Source of the DNA: Leptospira chreensis
Lineage (GTDB): Bacteria > Spirochaetota > Leptospiria > Leptospirales > Leptospiraceae
Assembly: GCF_016919165.1 (NCBI RefSeq)
Contig: NZ_JAFFPS010000053.1
Coordinates: 1-64,000 of the forward strand
Direction of reading: 5' to 3'
Length of the DNA: 64,000 bases
Positions within the stretch are counted from its first letter, which is position 1; the number at the start of each line of letters is the position of its first letter. Positions 8,893-19,079 of this stretch are shown piece by piece. The translations under genes and the position numbers were made by a program. The notes under the pieces were generated by a model. The model ran no database searches. It was not told the origin of the DNA and saw only the letters and a list, made by a program, of their open reading frames with translations.

Positions 8893-11340
8893 TTATTTCT
8901 CTTTGGTAAAACTCAGTTCTGTTCCATCACTAAAGTCTTTGATGGATTGGAACTGAGCCACTGAGTTTCCTTCCAATGATTTCGATAACTCAAACAAAAA
9001 TCCGTTTGTCTTCAAAGTATGACTGCCTGGTGACCAAGTTCCATTAAATTGGCGAACCTCTTTTTCGTTTAACTTTAATTTTGCGGTAAACTCCTGACCT
9101 TTTCCTTGAATTTCAATCCCAACTAGTTGTGGGCCCGATTTTGGATTCCAATACATGGATGACCAAGTTCCCACAAAAGTAGTTGGCACTTCCTCTAAAG
9201 ACATAGCTCGTTTTTTCACCTGAACTTTGGGTTCATTCCAAAATACCGAAACAAGATTAGAATCTTTTGATTCCGAACCAAATTCTGATTTGGAGCGAAC
9301 AGAGTATAAAAACAAATCTCCTGAGTTCCCAGGAAAGGTTTCACTAAAGGTAGTTTTTTTAGAATCTACACCGGAAACAAATTCTAGTTTTCCTGATTTA
9401 CCAGTTCCTTTCACCTGTTTGCGATAGATATAATATTCAAAACTATCTTTTACCGAATCCCATTTCAAAGTAATGAGTTTGTCTTTGCCTACAGGATTTG
9501 TGACCAATTGTTTTGGCGGAGATAAAGTTACACCACCAGCTCTTTTGGTAAGTCCTGGATCTGTTTTTCCAAATGCTACCTCACTTGGCTCCGCATAACC
9601 AAGATCATTTGCGGAAATGACAGTATATAAATATTGGTTTCCATTTTGAATGGATGGATCGGAATCTGTATAACTTGTTCCAGAAATTTCAAATTGGCCA
9701 GAAGGTTCTGCTCTTTCATCAAATCGGTATAAATAATATGTTTTTGCTCCAGGAGCCGCATCCCAATTTAAAATAATTTTATTTGCATAATCACCACTAG
9801 TGGCTGTTAAGTGACTCACTTGATTGGGTAATAAAGTTTGGTCTGCCACATCAATGGCCACAGATTCACTCCAATCTCCTGTCGGTTTTGATTGCACAAG
9901 TGCATTGACTCGGTAAAAATTGGATTCTCCTAGTTTGGGAGATGGATCAATGAAATTCGGCGTTTTACTGGTTCCAATATTTTTCCATTTGAGAGAGGAA
10001 TCCGAACGCGCTATCGTATAACTCGAGGCTCCATCCAATGCCGACCAACTCAGCTCTACATTGGGAGTATTTCCATTCATATAAACCGTTCCCGTGAGAC
10101 CGGCAACTTGACCAATATTCCCTGACTGTGGTTCGGCTGCAGTAAACCCCTCCACTTCCAAAGAAGCAACCGAAACTTCCTCTGCACCTACAGAAAGAAT
10201 TCGATACACATATGTAGAGTTAGGAGATACATACAAATCAGTAAAACTCGGTTTATCCGCATATCCTAAATCATAGAAGTCAGCTTCTTCTTTTCTTTGG
10301 ACTAAATAAGCAACTGCCAAATCTTGATGATTCCAAGTTAAAACAATCTTTGTATCAAATTCTCCTTTGGAAACTTTGATTTCGGTTGGCGGAACAACCT
10401 TTTTTTTGGTCGGTGGTGCGACCACCGTTGGTGTGTTTTGCGGAGCCGGTTCATCAATGATGGCATAAGTTTCTTGGCCAACTTTGGCAAGCATGGAATA
10501 AGAGACCCAACCAAATCCTTTATCACCCCAACTCGTTCCCCAAGAGTTTTGTAATTTAAAGGCACCCTTTTTTCCTGATTTAGATTTTTTATTATCATCG
10601 TAGCCAACAATTGTCATGGCATGACCACCATAACTTTGGCCGCTATTTTCATCATAAATAGCAGAACCTTTTACTTTATAAAAGGCATCATCAATGATCA
10701 TTCCCGTTAGCACAACATTCTTCCCAGCTAATACTCGTTTAATTTCATCTGGGTTTTTGAAATTCAGCCTAGAGAAAGATTTGATTTTGTATTTAAGTGC
10801 TTCCTTTTTAGAACTTTGTGAAGGTTGGGAAAGATAGTCTTTATCAGAATATGGCATGCTACTCCAAGGAACTACACCATTGGATTTTAAAAATTCCATC
10901 GTTTTGTAATAATACAAACCTTGATCTACTCCTCCATTTTGTTGGTTATAGATAAAGGCTGGAGAAAAAACATTATTCCCTTTTCCACCAGCAAAAGGAG
11001 GATCGAATTCTGTAACCTGTCCTTTGTTTTTTAATAAATAGGATTTGATCGCATAACCACTGGCCCATGCCACACAACTATTTTGTCGGCCTTGGTTTCC
11101 CACTGGAGGCATAGAAGCAGATAAGTCGATGGAACTAGGTAACTCCTCAAAGGAATTAAAATCTCTTTTGAGAGGAATGCTATCTTGGATTTCTTTGGAA
11201 CTCGGAATGTATCCACAAGAAAAAGTTCCGGGTTTACATCCGGGGGAACGAACACTGCTCGGATCAAATTCTTCTGCGAAAATTACATTCGCAAACAAAA
11301 GTGACATTCCAACGGATAGTCTGATTAGTTTTAAATTCAT
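8893..11340 (-). CDS. Secreted papain-like (C1) cysteine protease with fibronectin type III repeats
   Basis: The 815-residue product has a signal peptide (about residues 1-23). A papain-fold domain follows (about 65-295) with Gln83 in GNQG, catalytic Cys89 in NSCVAW, His240 in GGHAMTIVGY and Asn265 in NSWGTSWG, so all catalytic residues are present. After a Thr/Pro/Lys-rich linker (about 298-330) come about four fibronectin type III-like repeats and a C-terminal beta-rich region, suggesting binding to a surface or polymer. No long inhibitory propeptide is evident. ATG 11340 is chosen over an upstream codon because AGAGGA lies seven bases before it and it begins the signal peptide. It overlaps the stop of the preceding gene by four bases (ATGA). 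Confidence 0.88.
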   Translation of the reverse strand: MNLKLIRLSVGMSLLFANVIFAEEFDPSSVRSPGCKPGTFSCGYIPSSKEIQDSIPLKRDFNSFEELPSSIDLSASMPPVGNQGRQNSCVAWASGYAIKSYLLKNKGQVTEFDPPFAGGKGNNVFSPAFIYNQQNGGVDQGLYYYKTMEFLKSNGVVPWSSMPYSDKDYLSQPSQSSKKEALKYKIKSFSRLNFKNPDEIKRVLAGKNVVLTGMIIDDAFYKVKGSAIYDENSGQSYGGHAMTIVGYDDNKKSKSGKKGAFKLQNSWGTSWGDKGFGWVSYSMLAKVGQETYAIIDEPAPQNTPTVVAPPTKKKVVPPTEIKVSKGEFDTKIVLTWNHQDLAVAYLVQRKEEADFYDLGYADKPSFTDLYVSPNSTYVYRILSVGAEEVSVASLEVEGFTAAEPQSGNIGQVAGLTGTVYMNGNTPNVELSWSALDGASSYTIARSDSSLKWKNIGTSKTPNFIDPSPKLGESNFYRVNALVQSKPTGDWSESVAIDVADQTLLPNQVSHLTATSGDYANKIILNWDAAPGAKTYYLYRFDERAEPSGQFEISGTSYTDSDPSIQNGNQYLYTVISANDLGYAEPSEVAFGKTDPGLTKRAGGVTLSPPKQLVTNPVGKDKLITLKWDSVKDSFEYYIYRKQVKGTGKSGKLEFVSGVDSKKTTFSETFPGNSGDLFLYSVRSKSEFGSESKDSNLVSVFWNEPKVQVKKRAMSLEEVPTTFVGTWSSMYWNPKSGPQLVGIEIQGKGQEFTAKLKLNEKEVRQFNGTWSPGSHTLKTNGFLFELSKSLEGNSVAQFQSIKDFSDGTELSFTKEK

Positions 11341-11885
11341 GGTTTCATCCTCTCTATAATTTGTATGATAGAATTTTTTTGTTTCCAACTTGGCTCTTTA
11401 CGTTCTTCTAAACGATAGTAAAACCTCGATTTGGTGGACCCCAACTGAAAAGAAACAAAGTTATAACTGACTCCGGTCATTGTTTCTGTTGGTGGAGATT
11501 CAAAAGGCAAAGAGGATATCCCAACTTTTGAAAGTTTTTGCATCCAAGATTCATAAAGTTTCGCAGATACTTCTTTAGTTTCATTCAGGATTTGTTTATT
11601 CGCACGAGAGACTTTACGTGTGAGTAAAATTTTATTTTGTCCCGCAACCAGTCGGTATTGTTTTCCATACCGAAACTCAGGAGCCACAGCTCCCGAACTT
11701 TCTTCCCAAACAAGTTCCATTGGTTTCCAATTTCCTTTATGATTCTTTAGATTCCAAACCTGTGTTTGGACTTTTTTTGCTTCGAGTTGTGGGACTAGTA
11801 AAAGTCCTGGAAACAAAACAAAACAAACCGGAACAAGAAATTTTAAAAATGAAATCAAAGTGGATCGATCACATCTTGTTTCCAA
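11337..11885 (-). CDS. Small exported protein cotranscribed with the papain-like protease
   Basis: This 182-residue product has a hydrophobic N-terminal export signal (about residues 11-33) and a basic, beta-rich remainder, and belongs to no family I recognise. Its TGA stop overlaps the ATG of the protease by four bases, which implies translational coupling, so it is likely a partner such as a chaperone, inhibitor or co-secreted factor (inference only). The start is uncertain: TTG at 11885 has no good ribosome binding site, and a TTG nine codons later is also possible. Confidence 0.6.
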   Translation of the reverse strand: METRCDRSTLISFLKFLVPVCFVLFPGLLLVPQLEAKKVQTQVWNLKNHKGNWKPMELVWEESSGAVAPEFRYGKQYRLVAGQNKILLTRKVSRANKQILNETKEVSAKLYESWMQKLSKVGISSLPFESPPTETMTGVSYNFVSFQLGSTKSRFYYRLEERKEPSWKQKNSIIQIIERMKP

Positions 11886-11955
11886 AAGAAAACAAGACTT
11901 TTTTCAATGAAAATTTTAGTATTCGAACGAATGAGAAAAACTGGGATCCAAGGTT

Positions 11956-13656
11956 TTAACTACTTCCTATTTCTGCTTTTAACCATTTTTTTTCACCGAT
12001 TGACTTTTTCATATTTTCAATCAGAGCCACAGTGATATTCGTATTGAGTTTCACCATATCGGGATCTTGTGCAAAAACAATCATCTCATCAATGAGGTAA
12101 TCAATCAAATTCTCAATGGACTTTCTACCCGACGGATCAGTAGCCATTGCCACAGTTGCTTGTGAGATCGCGGAATAAATGGTAAGGCTAATTTGTTTCG
12201 TAAGATTGGCCTGCATCTCTTTAGGAAGAAGAGAAATGGGTTTCATATTCGCAGAAACACGTTCTGATACTTCTGTCACCAAATTTTGAATTAATGCCTG
12301 TAAGTTGGGGTTCTGGGCCGACTTCGCAATATTTTTGATCGCCACTTTTTTTAATTCATCTCTATTTTGATCAATGGCATTCACCAATTGATCAAGAGAA
12401 TTCCCTGATTTCACTTCGTTTTGTGTTTCTGTCAGAATTTGAATCGTAACAATATCAGAAATTTCTTCTTTGATGATATTGGAATAATATCGTAATGTTC
12501 TACTGATCAAATCGTTTCCTAAAATACGAGTGAATTGATTGGTTTGTAACATCAGATAAATTTTATAGACACGCACCAAACGAAAGAAACGGAACGGAGC
12601 CAGTGGAATGAGTCCTAAAACATCATACCAATGGTAAATGGGATATAAAAACCAAGCAATGTAGGTTTTATTACGAATGGCAATCAGCCAACTAATGATA
12701 AATTCCGCCAAAAAGAAAAAGAGAAATGGTGCATCTAACAATAAATAGTTGTTTACAGGACTTCCATCCGAAGAAATCGCGCGGTAATAATTTAGCGCAA
12801 AATACTCTCTAAAGTGGGAATTAAAAAAATCAATTTTCCCTTCGAGAGATCGGTTCTGGTCTCGCCAAAACCAAGCAAAAGCGACCACTGTCGAAGGAAT
12901 TCGGTCTCGATTTAGCACGGGATCCAATTCTTGTCTGAGTTTGATATCCCGGGCTTTGGTTTTATGAGTTTGGTATTCGTTTTTGATACCAGTTTGGATC
13001 TCAGATAAAAATTTGGTTTGTCCCGACATCGCAAAAGGATTCGATTCCACAATCTCTAACATCCGTTTGTCCATTTTTTGCAAAATGGATGTAATTTCTT
13101 TCGACTCGTTTGATTCCACACTCAGCCGATTGATAAAAGCATATTTTTCAGATAATTCACTGAGAGTTGTGATTTCATCTGTCTCTTCTAAAACACTAAA
13201 GAAATCATTCAGTTGGACTAAAGTATCTTCGACTTTTTTTCTACGAAGTTGGACATCCTCAATTTGAATTGCCTTTTCAAATTCAGCGTATAACAATTCA
13301 AATCTTTCATTGGAAGTTTGTGTTTTTAAAGAAGTAAGGATATTATAAATTTCTTCCCGTGTGACTTTTCTTTGGTTTTCTCTAAAACCATCATCTCGCA
13401 GTTGTGTGAGGTATTTTAAATCATCCACCAAATCAGTGTAAGCAGTTGTGGTTCGATGGGTCTCAATTCCAAGGATGGGTTTGTCATACAATTTTAAAAT
13501 TTCGGGAAACTTATGAAAGTAAAAGGGACGTAGGCTTAAATAACTCAAATCAAAAATGATAAGGGCTAAGTTGCCAAGGACAACAAAGACCATGGTTATA
13601 TCCCAAAGTAATGGAATTCCTAGTTTGTGTTTTTTGATCAAATCCCAAGAAATCAT
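11956..13656 (-). CDS. Membrane protein with an S4-like voltage-sensor helix and long helical domains
   Basis: The 566-residue protein has one N-terminal membrane helix (about 15-40) and a long charged, mostly helical extramembrane region (about 65-290). A membrane cluster at about 303-372 follows, then a helical C-terminal domain rich in Asn and Gln. Within the cluster, Arg356, Arg359, Arg362 and Lys365 sit at every third position, the spacing of the S4 helix of voltage-gated ion channels. I see no pore loop or selectivity filter. It could be a voltage-sensing regulator, a divergent ion-transport protein or a scaffold. It lies 38 bases after IcmF on the same strand, with a hairpin between. 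Confidence 0.7.
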   Translation of the reverse strand: MISWDLIKKHKLGIPLLWDITMVFVVLGNLALIIFDLSYLSLRPFYFHKFPEILKLYDKPILGIETHRTTTAYTDLVDDLKYLTQLRDDGFRENQRKVTREEIYNILTSLKTQTSNERFELLYAEFEKAIQIEDVQLRRKKVEDTLVQLNDFFSVLEETDEITTLSELSEKYAFINRLSVESNESKEITSILQKMDKRMLEIVESNPFAMSGQTKFLSEIQTGIKNEYQTHKTKARDIKLRQELDPVLNRDRIPSTVVAFAWFWRDQNRSLEGKIDFFNSHFREYFALNYYRAISSDGSPVNNYLLLDAPFLFFFLAEFIISWLIAIRNKTYIAWFLYPIYHWYDVLGLIPLAPFRFFRLVRVYKIYLMLQTNQFTRILGNDLISRTLRYYSNIIKEEISDIVTIQILTETQNEVKSGNSLDQLVNAIDQNRDELKKVAIKNIAKSAQNPNLQALIQNLVTEVSERVSANMKPISLLPKEMQANLTKQISLTIYSAISQATVAMATDPSGRKSIENLIDYLIDEMIVFAQDPDMVKLNTNITVALIENMKKSIGEKKWLKAEIGSS

Positions 13657-13665
13657 AGAATCACC

Positions 13666-13684
13666 AAGGGCAAGTTTGTTGCCC
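13666..13684 (-). terminator. Short hairpin between icmF and the voltage-sensor-like gene
   Basis: Seven-base-pair arms (AGGGCAA and TTGCCCT) close a five-base loop in the 38-base gap between two minus-strand genes. There is no T run after it, so it may be a weak terminator or an mRNA-processing or stability structure. Confidence 0.35.
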
Positions 13685-13694
13685 TATCCTTTGT

Positions 13695-16600
13695 TTACAT
13701 ATTGCGGCGGTACTGACCTCCCACTTCATACAAGGCATGGGAGATCTGCCCTAAGGACGCCACTTTCACTGTTTCCAGTAACTCGTGAAAGATATTTTCT
13801 TTCGCACGAGCGACTTGTTTTAATTTTATGATGGCCTCGTCCGTTTTGGCTCCATTCCGTTTTTGAAACGCCTTCAAATTTCTAATTTGATGTTGTTTCT
13901 CCTCATCTGTCGAACGAATGACCTCACCGGGAATGACAGTCGGAGATCCTTTACTGTTTAAGAAAGTATTCACACCGATGATAGAATATTCTCCCGTATG
14001 TTTTAAAGTTTCATAATGAAGGGATTCTTCTTGGATTTTATTTCTTTGGTACATCCGCTCCATCGCACCAAGCACGCCACCCCTTTCGGTCAACCGATTG
14101 AACTCAGTCAAGATAGCTTCTTCAACAAGGGTTGTGAGTTCTTCGATGATGAAAGCACCTTGTAAGGGATTTTCATTTTTAGCAAGACCTAACTCCCTAT
14201 TGATGATGAGCTGGATGGCAACAGCCCTGCGAACCGATTCTTCTGTAGGAGTCGTAATCGCTTCATCATAGGCATTGGTGTGAAGGGAATTGCAGTTGTC
14301 ATAAATTGCATATAACGCTTGCAAAGTGGTCCTGATATCATTAAAATCAATTTCTTGCGAGTGAAGAGAACGACCCGATGTTTGGATATGGTATTTTAAC
14401 ATCTGCGAACGTTCATTCGCACGATATTTGAACTTCATGGCTTTGGCCCAAATCCTACGTGCGACTCGACCGATCACCGAATACTCAGGATCAATTCCAT
14501 TGGAAAAAAAGAAGGAAAGGTTTGGAGCAAACTCGTTGATGTCCATCCCGCGACTTAAGTAGTACTCTACATAAGTAAATCCATTGGCCAAAGTAAAAGC
14601 CACTTGTGTGATCGGGTTGGCGCCAGCTTCTGCAATATGATAACCACTAATGGAAACCGAATAAAAATTACGTACTCCATTTTGGATGAAGTGGTGTTGG
14701 ATGTCTCCCATCATCTTTAAAGCAAATTCTGTTGAGAAAATACAAGTATTTTGGGCTTGGTCTTCTTTGAGTATGTCCGCCTGCACCGTTCCTCTGACTT
14801 GGGAAAGGGCATCCTTTTTTAGATTTTCATATACTTCTTTGTTAAGAACTTCATCACCCGTGACACCAAGGAGCATGAGCCCCAAACCATCGTTAGTTTC
14901 CGGTAAAGGTCCATCAAAACTTGGAACCGATTGTCCTTTGGATTCATAGATCTTTTTGATTTTGGACTGAATCTCCTCTGTTTTGCCTTCCGCTCGAATG
15001 TAATTTTCGCAAGCTTGATCAATGGCCGCATTTAAGAAAAAAGCAAGAACCATCGGTGCAGGTCCATTGATTGTCATCGATACGGATGTCGAGGGATGAC
15101 ATAGATCAAACCCAGAATATAATTTTTTGGCATCATCGAGTGTGGCAACGTTCACACCTGAGTTTCCAATCTTTCCATAAATATCTGGCCGAACATCGGG
15201 ATCTTCCCCGTATAACGTCACTGAGTCGAAAGCAGTAGACAATCGTTTGGCAGGCATTCCCGAACTCAAATAATGAAAACGACGATTGGTTCTTTCGGGC
15301 CCACCTTCTCCCGCAAACATACGAGTCGGGTCTTCTCCACTTCGTTTGTATGGATACACACCGGCAGTATAAGGAAAAAATCCGGGAAAGTTTTCTTGAT
15401 ATGACCAATGTAAAATATCACCCCAATCCACAAAACGAGGAGTGGCTATTTTGGGAATTTTCAAATGGCTGAGAGAAACAGTATAATTATCTACTTTGAT
15501 TTCTTTGCCACGAACAAAATAGGAATACTGTTCCTTACGAAAGGATTCTAATTTCTCTAACCATGTATCGAGAATGTTTCGCGAATCGGGAGATAAGCCG
15601 TCCCATAACAGTTGGTATTCGGATTCCAAGTCAGCAGTTGGTTTCCCTTTTTTAGAAAGAACGGCAATCGCACCTTTCAGTTGATAGGCGGATCTGGCGG
15701 TTTCTGCTTCTTTAGTAATCCATTCCGCATTCCGATCAATTTCTTCTTTGATTTCTGTCAAATACCGAACACGATCAGGAGGAAGGACAACGGATGCCTC
15801 TCTTCCAATTTGGTTTTTTAAGTACTTCGATTTCCAATCCAATTGGCACTTTTCAATCACAACACCAATGAGATGAGCATAGAGTTCATCTGTCCCTGCG
15901 TCCTGAAACTGAGAGGCAATGGTTCCGAATACAGGCATCACATCAATCGGATCGTTGAATAAATTCCTAGAACGTTGGTATTGTTTTTTCACATCCCGGA
16001 GAGCATCGAGGGCCCCACGTTTATCAAACTTGTTGATGGAAATTACATCCGCATAATCGATCATATCGATTTTTTCTAACTGAGTGGCCGCGCCATACTC
16101 CGGTGTCATCACGTATAACGAAACATCGGCGACTTCGGTAATTTCCGAATCACTTTGTCCAATACCGGCAGTTTCTACAATGATGAGGTCATACCCAGCT
16201 GACTTTAATATTTGAATGGCACCTTTGACACTCCGATTGAGGGCAATGTTTGCTTCTCTTGTCGCAAAGGATCTCATATACACTTTTTCATTAAAAATCG
16301 AATTCATACGAATCCGGTCACCAAGGAGTGCGCCACCTGTTTTTCTTTTGGATGGATCTACCGATAGAATGGCAATGGTTTGGTTTGGAAAATCATGTAA
16401 ATACCGACGAACGAGTTCATCTGTGAGAGAAGACTTACCAGCACCACCAGTTCCCGTGATTCCAAGAACCGGAATGGTTTTTTTAGGAGGAGGAAAATCT
16501 AAATTGATGGAGTAATTGGTTTTTTCTTGTAAAAGAGAAAACTCCATCTGAGTGATGGCTTGTCCGAGTGCTAAATAATTTTTATTTTGGATTTGTGACG

Positions 16601-17069
16601 TCAAATCACCGTTAAATGACAATGGAGTAGGGAAATCAGATTTTTTGACCACATCATTGATCATACCTTGCAAACCAAGAGTTCTTCCTTCGTCAGGAGA
16701 ATAGATATGAGCCACACCGTATTTATGAAGGACTTCAATTTCCGAAGGAAGGATGGTTCCACCACCACCACCAAACACGCGTATATGACCTGCACCTTCC
16801 TTTTTTAGAAGATCAATCATGTACTGGAAATATTCCACATGCCCACCTTGGTAACTGGTGATGGCAATGCCTTGGACATCTTCTTGGATGGCACATTGAA
16901 CGATTTCTTGGACACTTCGGTTGTGTCCCAAGTGGATCACTTCCACCCCGCTTTGTTGCAAAATCCTCCGCATGATATTGATCGAGGCATCATGTCCATC
17001 AAAGAGAGAAGCCGCCGTCACAAAGCGAATTTTGTTTTGGGGGGTGTAAGCAAGGATTTCGGTCGTCAT
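13695..17069 (-). CDS. icmF: Fused isobutyryl-CoA mutase with built-in G-protein chaperone (IcmF)
   Basis: IcmF interconverts isobutyryl-CoA and n-butyryl-CoA with adenosylcobalamin. Numbering from ATG 17069 (1124 residues), the order is a B12-binding domain with D-G-H26-D-A-S supplying the cobalt ligand and a GGGGG loop, a MeaB-like GTPase with P-loop GTGGAGKSS (about 207-215), and a TIM-barrel mutase domain. Phe585 in TRMFAGEG and Gln773 in QAQNTC occupy the positions that are Tyr and Arg in methylmalonyl-CoA mutase, which favours isobutyryl-CoA as substrate. A TTG nine bases upstream of the ATG is the alternative start; neither has a strong ribosome binding site. The fused chaperone means no separate meaB is needed. 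Confidence 0.95.
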   Translation of the reverse strand: MTTEILAYTPQNKIRFVTAASLFDGHDASINIMRRILQQSGVEVIHLGHNRSVQEIVQCAIQEDVQGIAITSYQGGHVEYFQYMIDLLKKEGAGHIRVFGGGGGTILPSEIEVLHKYGVAHIYSPDEGRTLGLQGMINDVVKKSDFPTPLSFNGDLTSQIQNKNYLALGQAITQMEFSLLQEKTNYSINLDFPPPKKTIPVLGITGTGGAGKSSLTDELVRRYLHDFPNQTIAILSVDPSKRKTGGALLGDRIRMNSIFNEKVYMRSFATREANIALNRSVKGAIQILKSAGYDLIIVETAGIGQSDSEITEVADVSLYVMTPEYGAATQLEKIDMIDYADVISINKFDKRGALDALRDVKKQYQRSRNLFNDPIDVMPVFGTIASQFQDAGTDELYAHLIGVVIEKCQLDWKSKYLKNQIGREASVVLPPDRVRYLTEIKEEIDRNAEWITKEAETARSAYQLKGAIAVLSKKGKPTADLESEYQLLWDGLSPDSRNILDTWLEKLESFRKEQYSYFVRGKEIKVDNYTVSLSHLKIPKIATPRFVDWGDILHWSYQENFPGFFPYTAGVYPYKRSGEDPTRMFAGEGGPERTNRRFHYLSSGMPAKRLSTAFDSVTLYGEDPDVRPDIYGKIGNSGVNVATLDDAKKLYSGFDLCHPSTSVSMTINGPAPMVLAFFLNAAIDQACENYIRAEGKTEEIQSKIKKIYESKGQSVPSFDGPLPETNDGLGLMLLGVTGDEVLNKEVYENLKKDALSQVRGTVQADILKEDQAQNTCIFSTEFALKMMGDIQHHFIQNGVRNFYSVSISGYHIAEAGANPITQVAFTLANGFTYVEYYLSRGMDINEFAPNLSFFFSNGIDPEYSVIGRVARRIWAKAMKFKYRANERSQMLKYHIQTSGRSLHSQEIDFNDIRTTLQALYAIYDNCNSLHTNAYDEAITTPTEESVRRAVAIQLIINRELGLAKNENPLQGAFIIEELTTLVEEAILTEFNRLTERGGVLGAMERMYQRNKIQEESLHYETLKHTGEYSIIGVNTFLNSKGSPTVIPGEVIRSTDEEKQHQIRNLKAFQKRNGAKTDEAIIKLKQVARAKENIFHELLETVKVASLGQISHALYEVGGQYRRNM

Positions 17070-17172
17070 AGAGAACAACGTTCTAAAAAGATTGGTACGG
17101 ATTCAATTGGAAAATGTGACGGGAATGACATAGCTATTGAAACTATGCCATAATTTTCCCGAACGGTCGAGA

Positions 17173-18048
17173 CTAAAGTATCGATTCCGCCTTTTTCATC
17201 AGCTCTCGCACCCGATTTTCGAGAATTTCCGTCAGTTCTTTGGCCGCTTTTTTCTCAAGGCCTGTCGGAAACTCAGATGGAAGGATGGGTTTCCCAATCA
17301 GATAACGAATTTTGGTTTTGAAAGCATCTCCCGTGAGGAAGGCTTTGGGTTTGGACATATTGGTCGCCCCCACAATTCCCGAAGGAATGATCGGAACCCC
17401 AGCGCGGATGGCCAGTTTTGCAGCCATCGCCCGAAAGGATTGGATCTCTCCGGTTTCTGAACGAGAACCTTCCGGATAGATGGAAAGAAGTTCCCCTTCT
17501 TTCATTAGATCCACCATATAGGTTTCCAGTTTTTCGTAGTAGTCCATGGCGGCCCGTTTGTCCATTTCCGAATCCTTGGCGGCATTGCGAATGATGGGCA
17601 TACTCCCCCAATTGATCAGGTTCTTTTTCACTACGCTTCCAAGAGAATTTAACAAAACTTCAATAATGGGCTTTGTCAAACTGAGGGGTGGGTAGTTGAA
17701 AGGAGAGTTTTTGTGATTGATGATGGCCATAATCTCTTCTTGTGGGTGGAAGAGTTCATATTTGCCTAAATAGACAATTTTACGATCCGCATAGGCACCT
17801 TGGACAGGAATGTCCAAATAATCCGTATGGTTGGAGATAATGAGAGCCCCACCGGACTCCGGGATATTCTCCGATCCAGTCACTTTGACATCATAAATCA
17901 GCTCCAAAAGGTTACGGAGGATGGTTTTGGGAACTTCCCGGGGGATGACAAAGAGACTTTCTAAAATATCAGAGGCGTTTTGGTTTGAATCCATAGAATC
18001 ATCACATATTTCAAAATAAAACTTTATGAAATCAAGTTGGATTTTCAT
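17173..18048 (-). CDS. 1-acyl-sn-glycerol-3-phosphate acyltransferase family protein (PlsC-like)
   Basis: PlsC-type enzymes acylate lysophosphatidic acid or related lipids at the inner membrane. The 291-residue protein shows the catalytic NHxxxxD box (NHTDYLD, His74 and Asp79) and the acceptor-binding block YPEGSRS. A MAKLAIRAGVPIIPSGI segment matches the family's conserved third region. The start at 18048 lies five bases from the earliest start of the divergent PAP2 gene; ATG 17994 (protein starting MDSNQN) would leave more room for promoters and is a real alternative. It is followed by about 100 bases before icmF. Confidence 0.88.
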   Translation of the reverse strand: MKIQLDFIKFYFEICDDSMDSNQNASDILESLFVIPREVPKTILRNLLELIYDVKVTGSENIPESGGALIISNHTDYLDIPVQGAYADRKIVYLGKYELFHPQEEIMAIINHKNSPFNYPPLSLTKPIIEVLLNSLGSVVKKNLINWGSMPIIRNAAKDSEMDKRAAMDYYEKLETYMVDLMKEGELLSIYPEGSRSETGEIQSFRAMAAKLAIRAGVPIIPSGIVGATNMSKPKAFLTGDAFKTKIRYLIGKPILPSEFPTGLEKKAAKELTEILENRVRELMKKAESIL

Positions 18049-18065
18049 CTTAGATGGAAATTCCT

Positions 18066-19076
18066 ATGAAAGATCTCTTCCTAGCACAGAACTCCCTTTG
18101 GTTCTCCTCCCTACCCCTGGATTCCCTACATATTTGGGATCCAACGCTCGGTGGAGTCTTACAGACAATTTCTACGATCTGCCACTATTTTGGAGGAAGT
18201 AGTTTTTTCTTGAGTCTTATCTCTTTTGTTTATATTTACTACCGGCCCAAACTGGCTTTCGAACTTTCTTTGAGTTTGTTGACTTCTGGAATCTCCGTTT
18301 ACCTTTTTAAGTTTTTTTTAGAAAGCCCAAGACCTTTTCCTTACCCAGAAGCTTTCGATGAAAAAGCATTTGGATTACCCTCAGGGCATGTGTATTCGGC
18401 CATAGTCGTCTGGGGATTGTTAGCTTATAGAATCCCCAAACTTTGGTTTCGTATTCTTTCTGCATTTATCATTCTTTTTATGCCATTCTCTCGGATGTAT
18501 TTGAAAGTTCACTACCTTGGTGATGTTGGTTTGGGATTTGGATTAGGTTTCATTCACTTAATCATTATTATTTGGTTTCTGAATCGATTTTATGCGAAGG
18601 ATTCAAAACTTACCTTTATCATCACACAAAAATACAGAACCTTGGGCCTTCTTGGGATTGTCCTCACTCTTTCGCCGATTGCATTAGATTCTCCCTTTCT
18701 CTCGGAAGAACATCACCATAGTTTAGTCGGATTAATCATGTCCAGTGGAGCCTTGGGAGGTTTTTGGTTAGGAGTTCTTTTTTATCCAAGATTTAGCAAA
18801 CCTGAGTTTTTAAATTGGTCTCTTCCAAAGTTTAGTTTCTCATTCGGAACCAAAGAATTTCGTATTTTTTGGAATACGGTTCTAGTTCGTTTGTTAGTTT
18901 TAGCCATTGTGATCACGTTACTCTATGTCATTCCAGGCAGTCTGATTAAATCATCCATTTGGAAAGATGATTTGTTTTTGAGATACATACGTTACCTGGT
19001 TGTGGGATTTGCGCTTGTAGCCATCGTCCCTTTGGTTCTGCAAAAAATCCAAAAAGGAAAGTTTTTGCAAAACTAA
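18066..19076 (+). CDS. PAP2-family membrane phosphatase
   Basis: PAP2 enzymes remove phosphate from lipid phosphates or polyprenyl diphosphates at the membrane. The three phosphatase motifs are present: K-x6-RP (KFFLESPRP), PSGH, and SR-x5-H-x3-D (SRMYLKVHYLGD), set among several membrane helices. Two or more further helices follow the core, making it longer than minimal PAP2 proteins. I chose ATG 18066 because GGAA lies about seven bases upstream; ATG 18054 is also in frame but lacks a binding site. It ends three bases before the flippase gene, suggesting a lipid-linked glycan or envelope role. Confidence 0.88.
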   Translation: MKDLFLAQNSLWFSSLPLDSLHIWDPTLGGVLQTISTICHYFGGSSFFLSLISFVYIYYRPKLAFELSLSLLTSGISVYLFKFFLESPRPFPYPEAFDEKAFGLPSGHVYSAIVVWGLLAYRIPKLWFRILSAFIILFMPFSRMYLKVHYLGDVGLGFGLGFIHLIIIIWFLNRFYAKDSKLTFIITQKYRTLGLLGIVLTLSPIALDSPFLSEEHHHSLVGLIMSSGALGGFWLGVLFYPRFSKPEFLNWSLPKFSFSFGTKEFRIFWNTVLVRLLVLAIVITLLYVIPGSLIKSSIWKDDLFLRYIRYLVVGFALVAIVPLVLQKIQKGKFLQN

Positions 19077-19079
19077 TAC

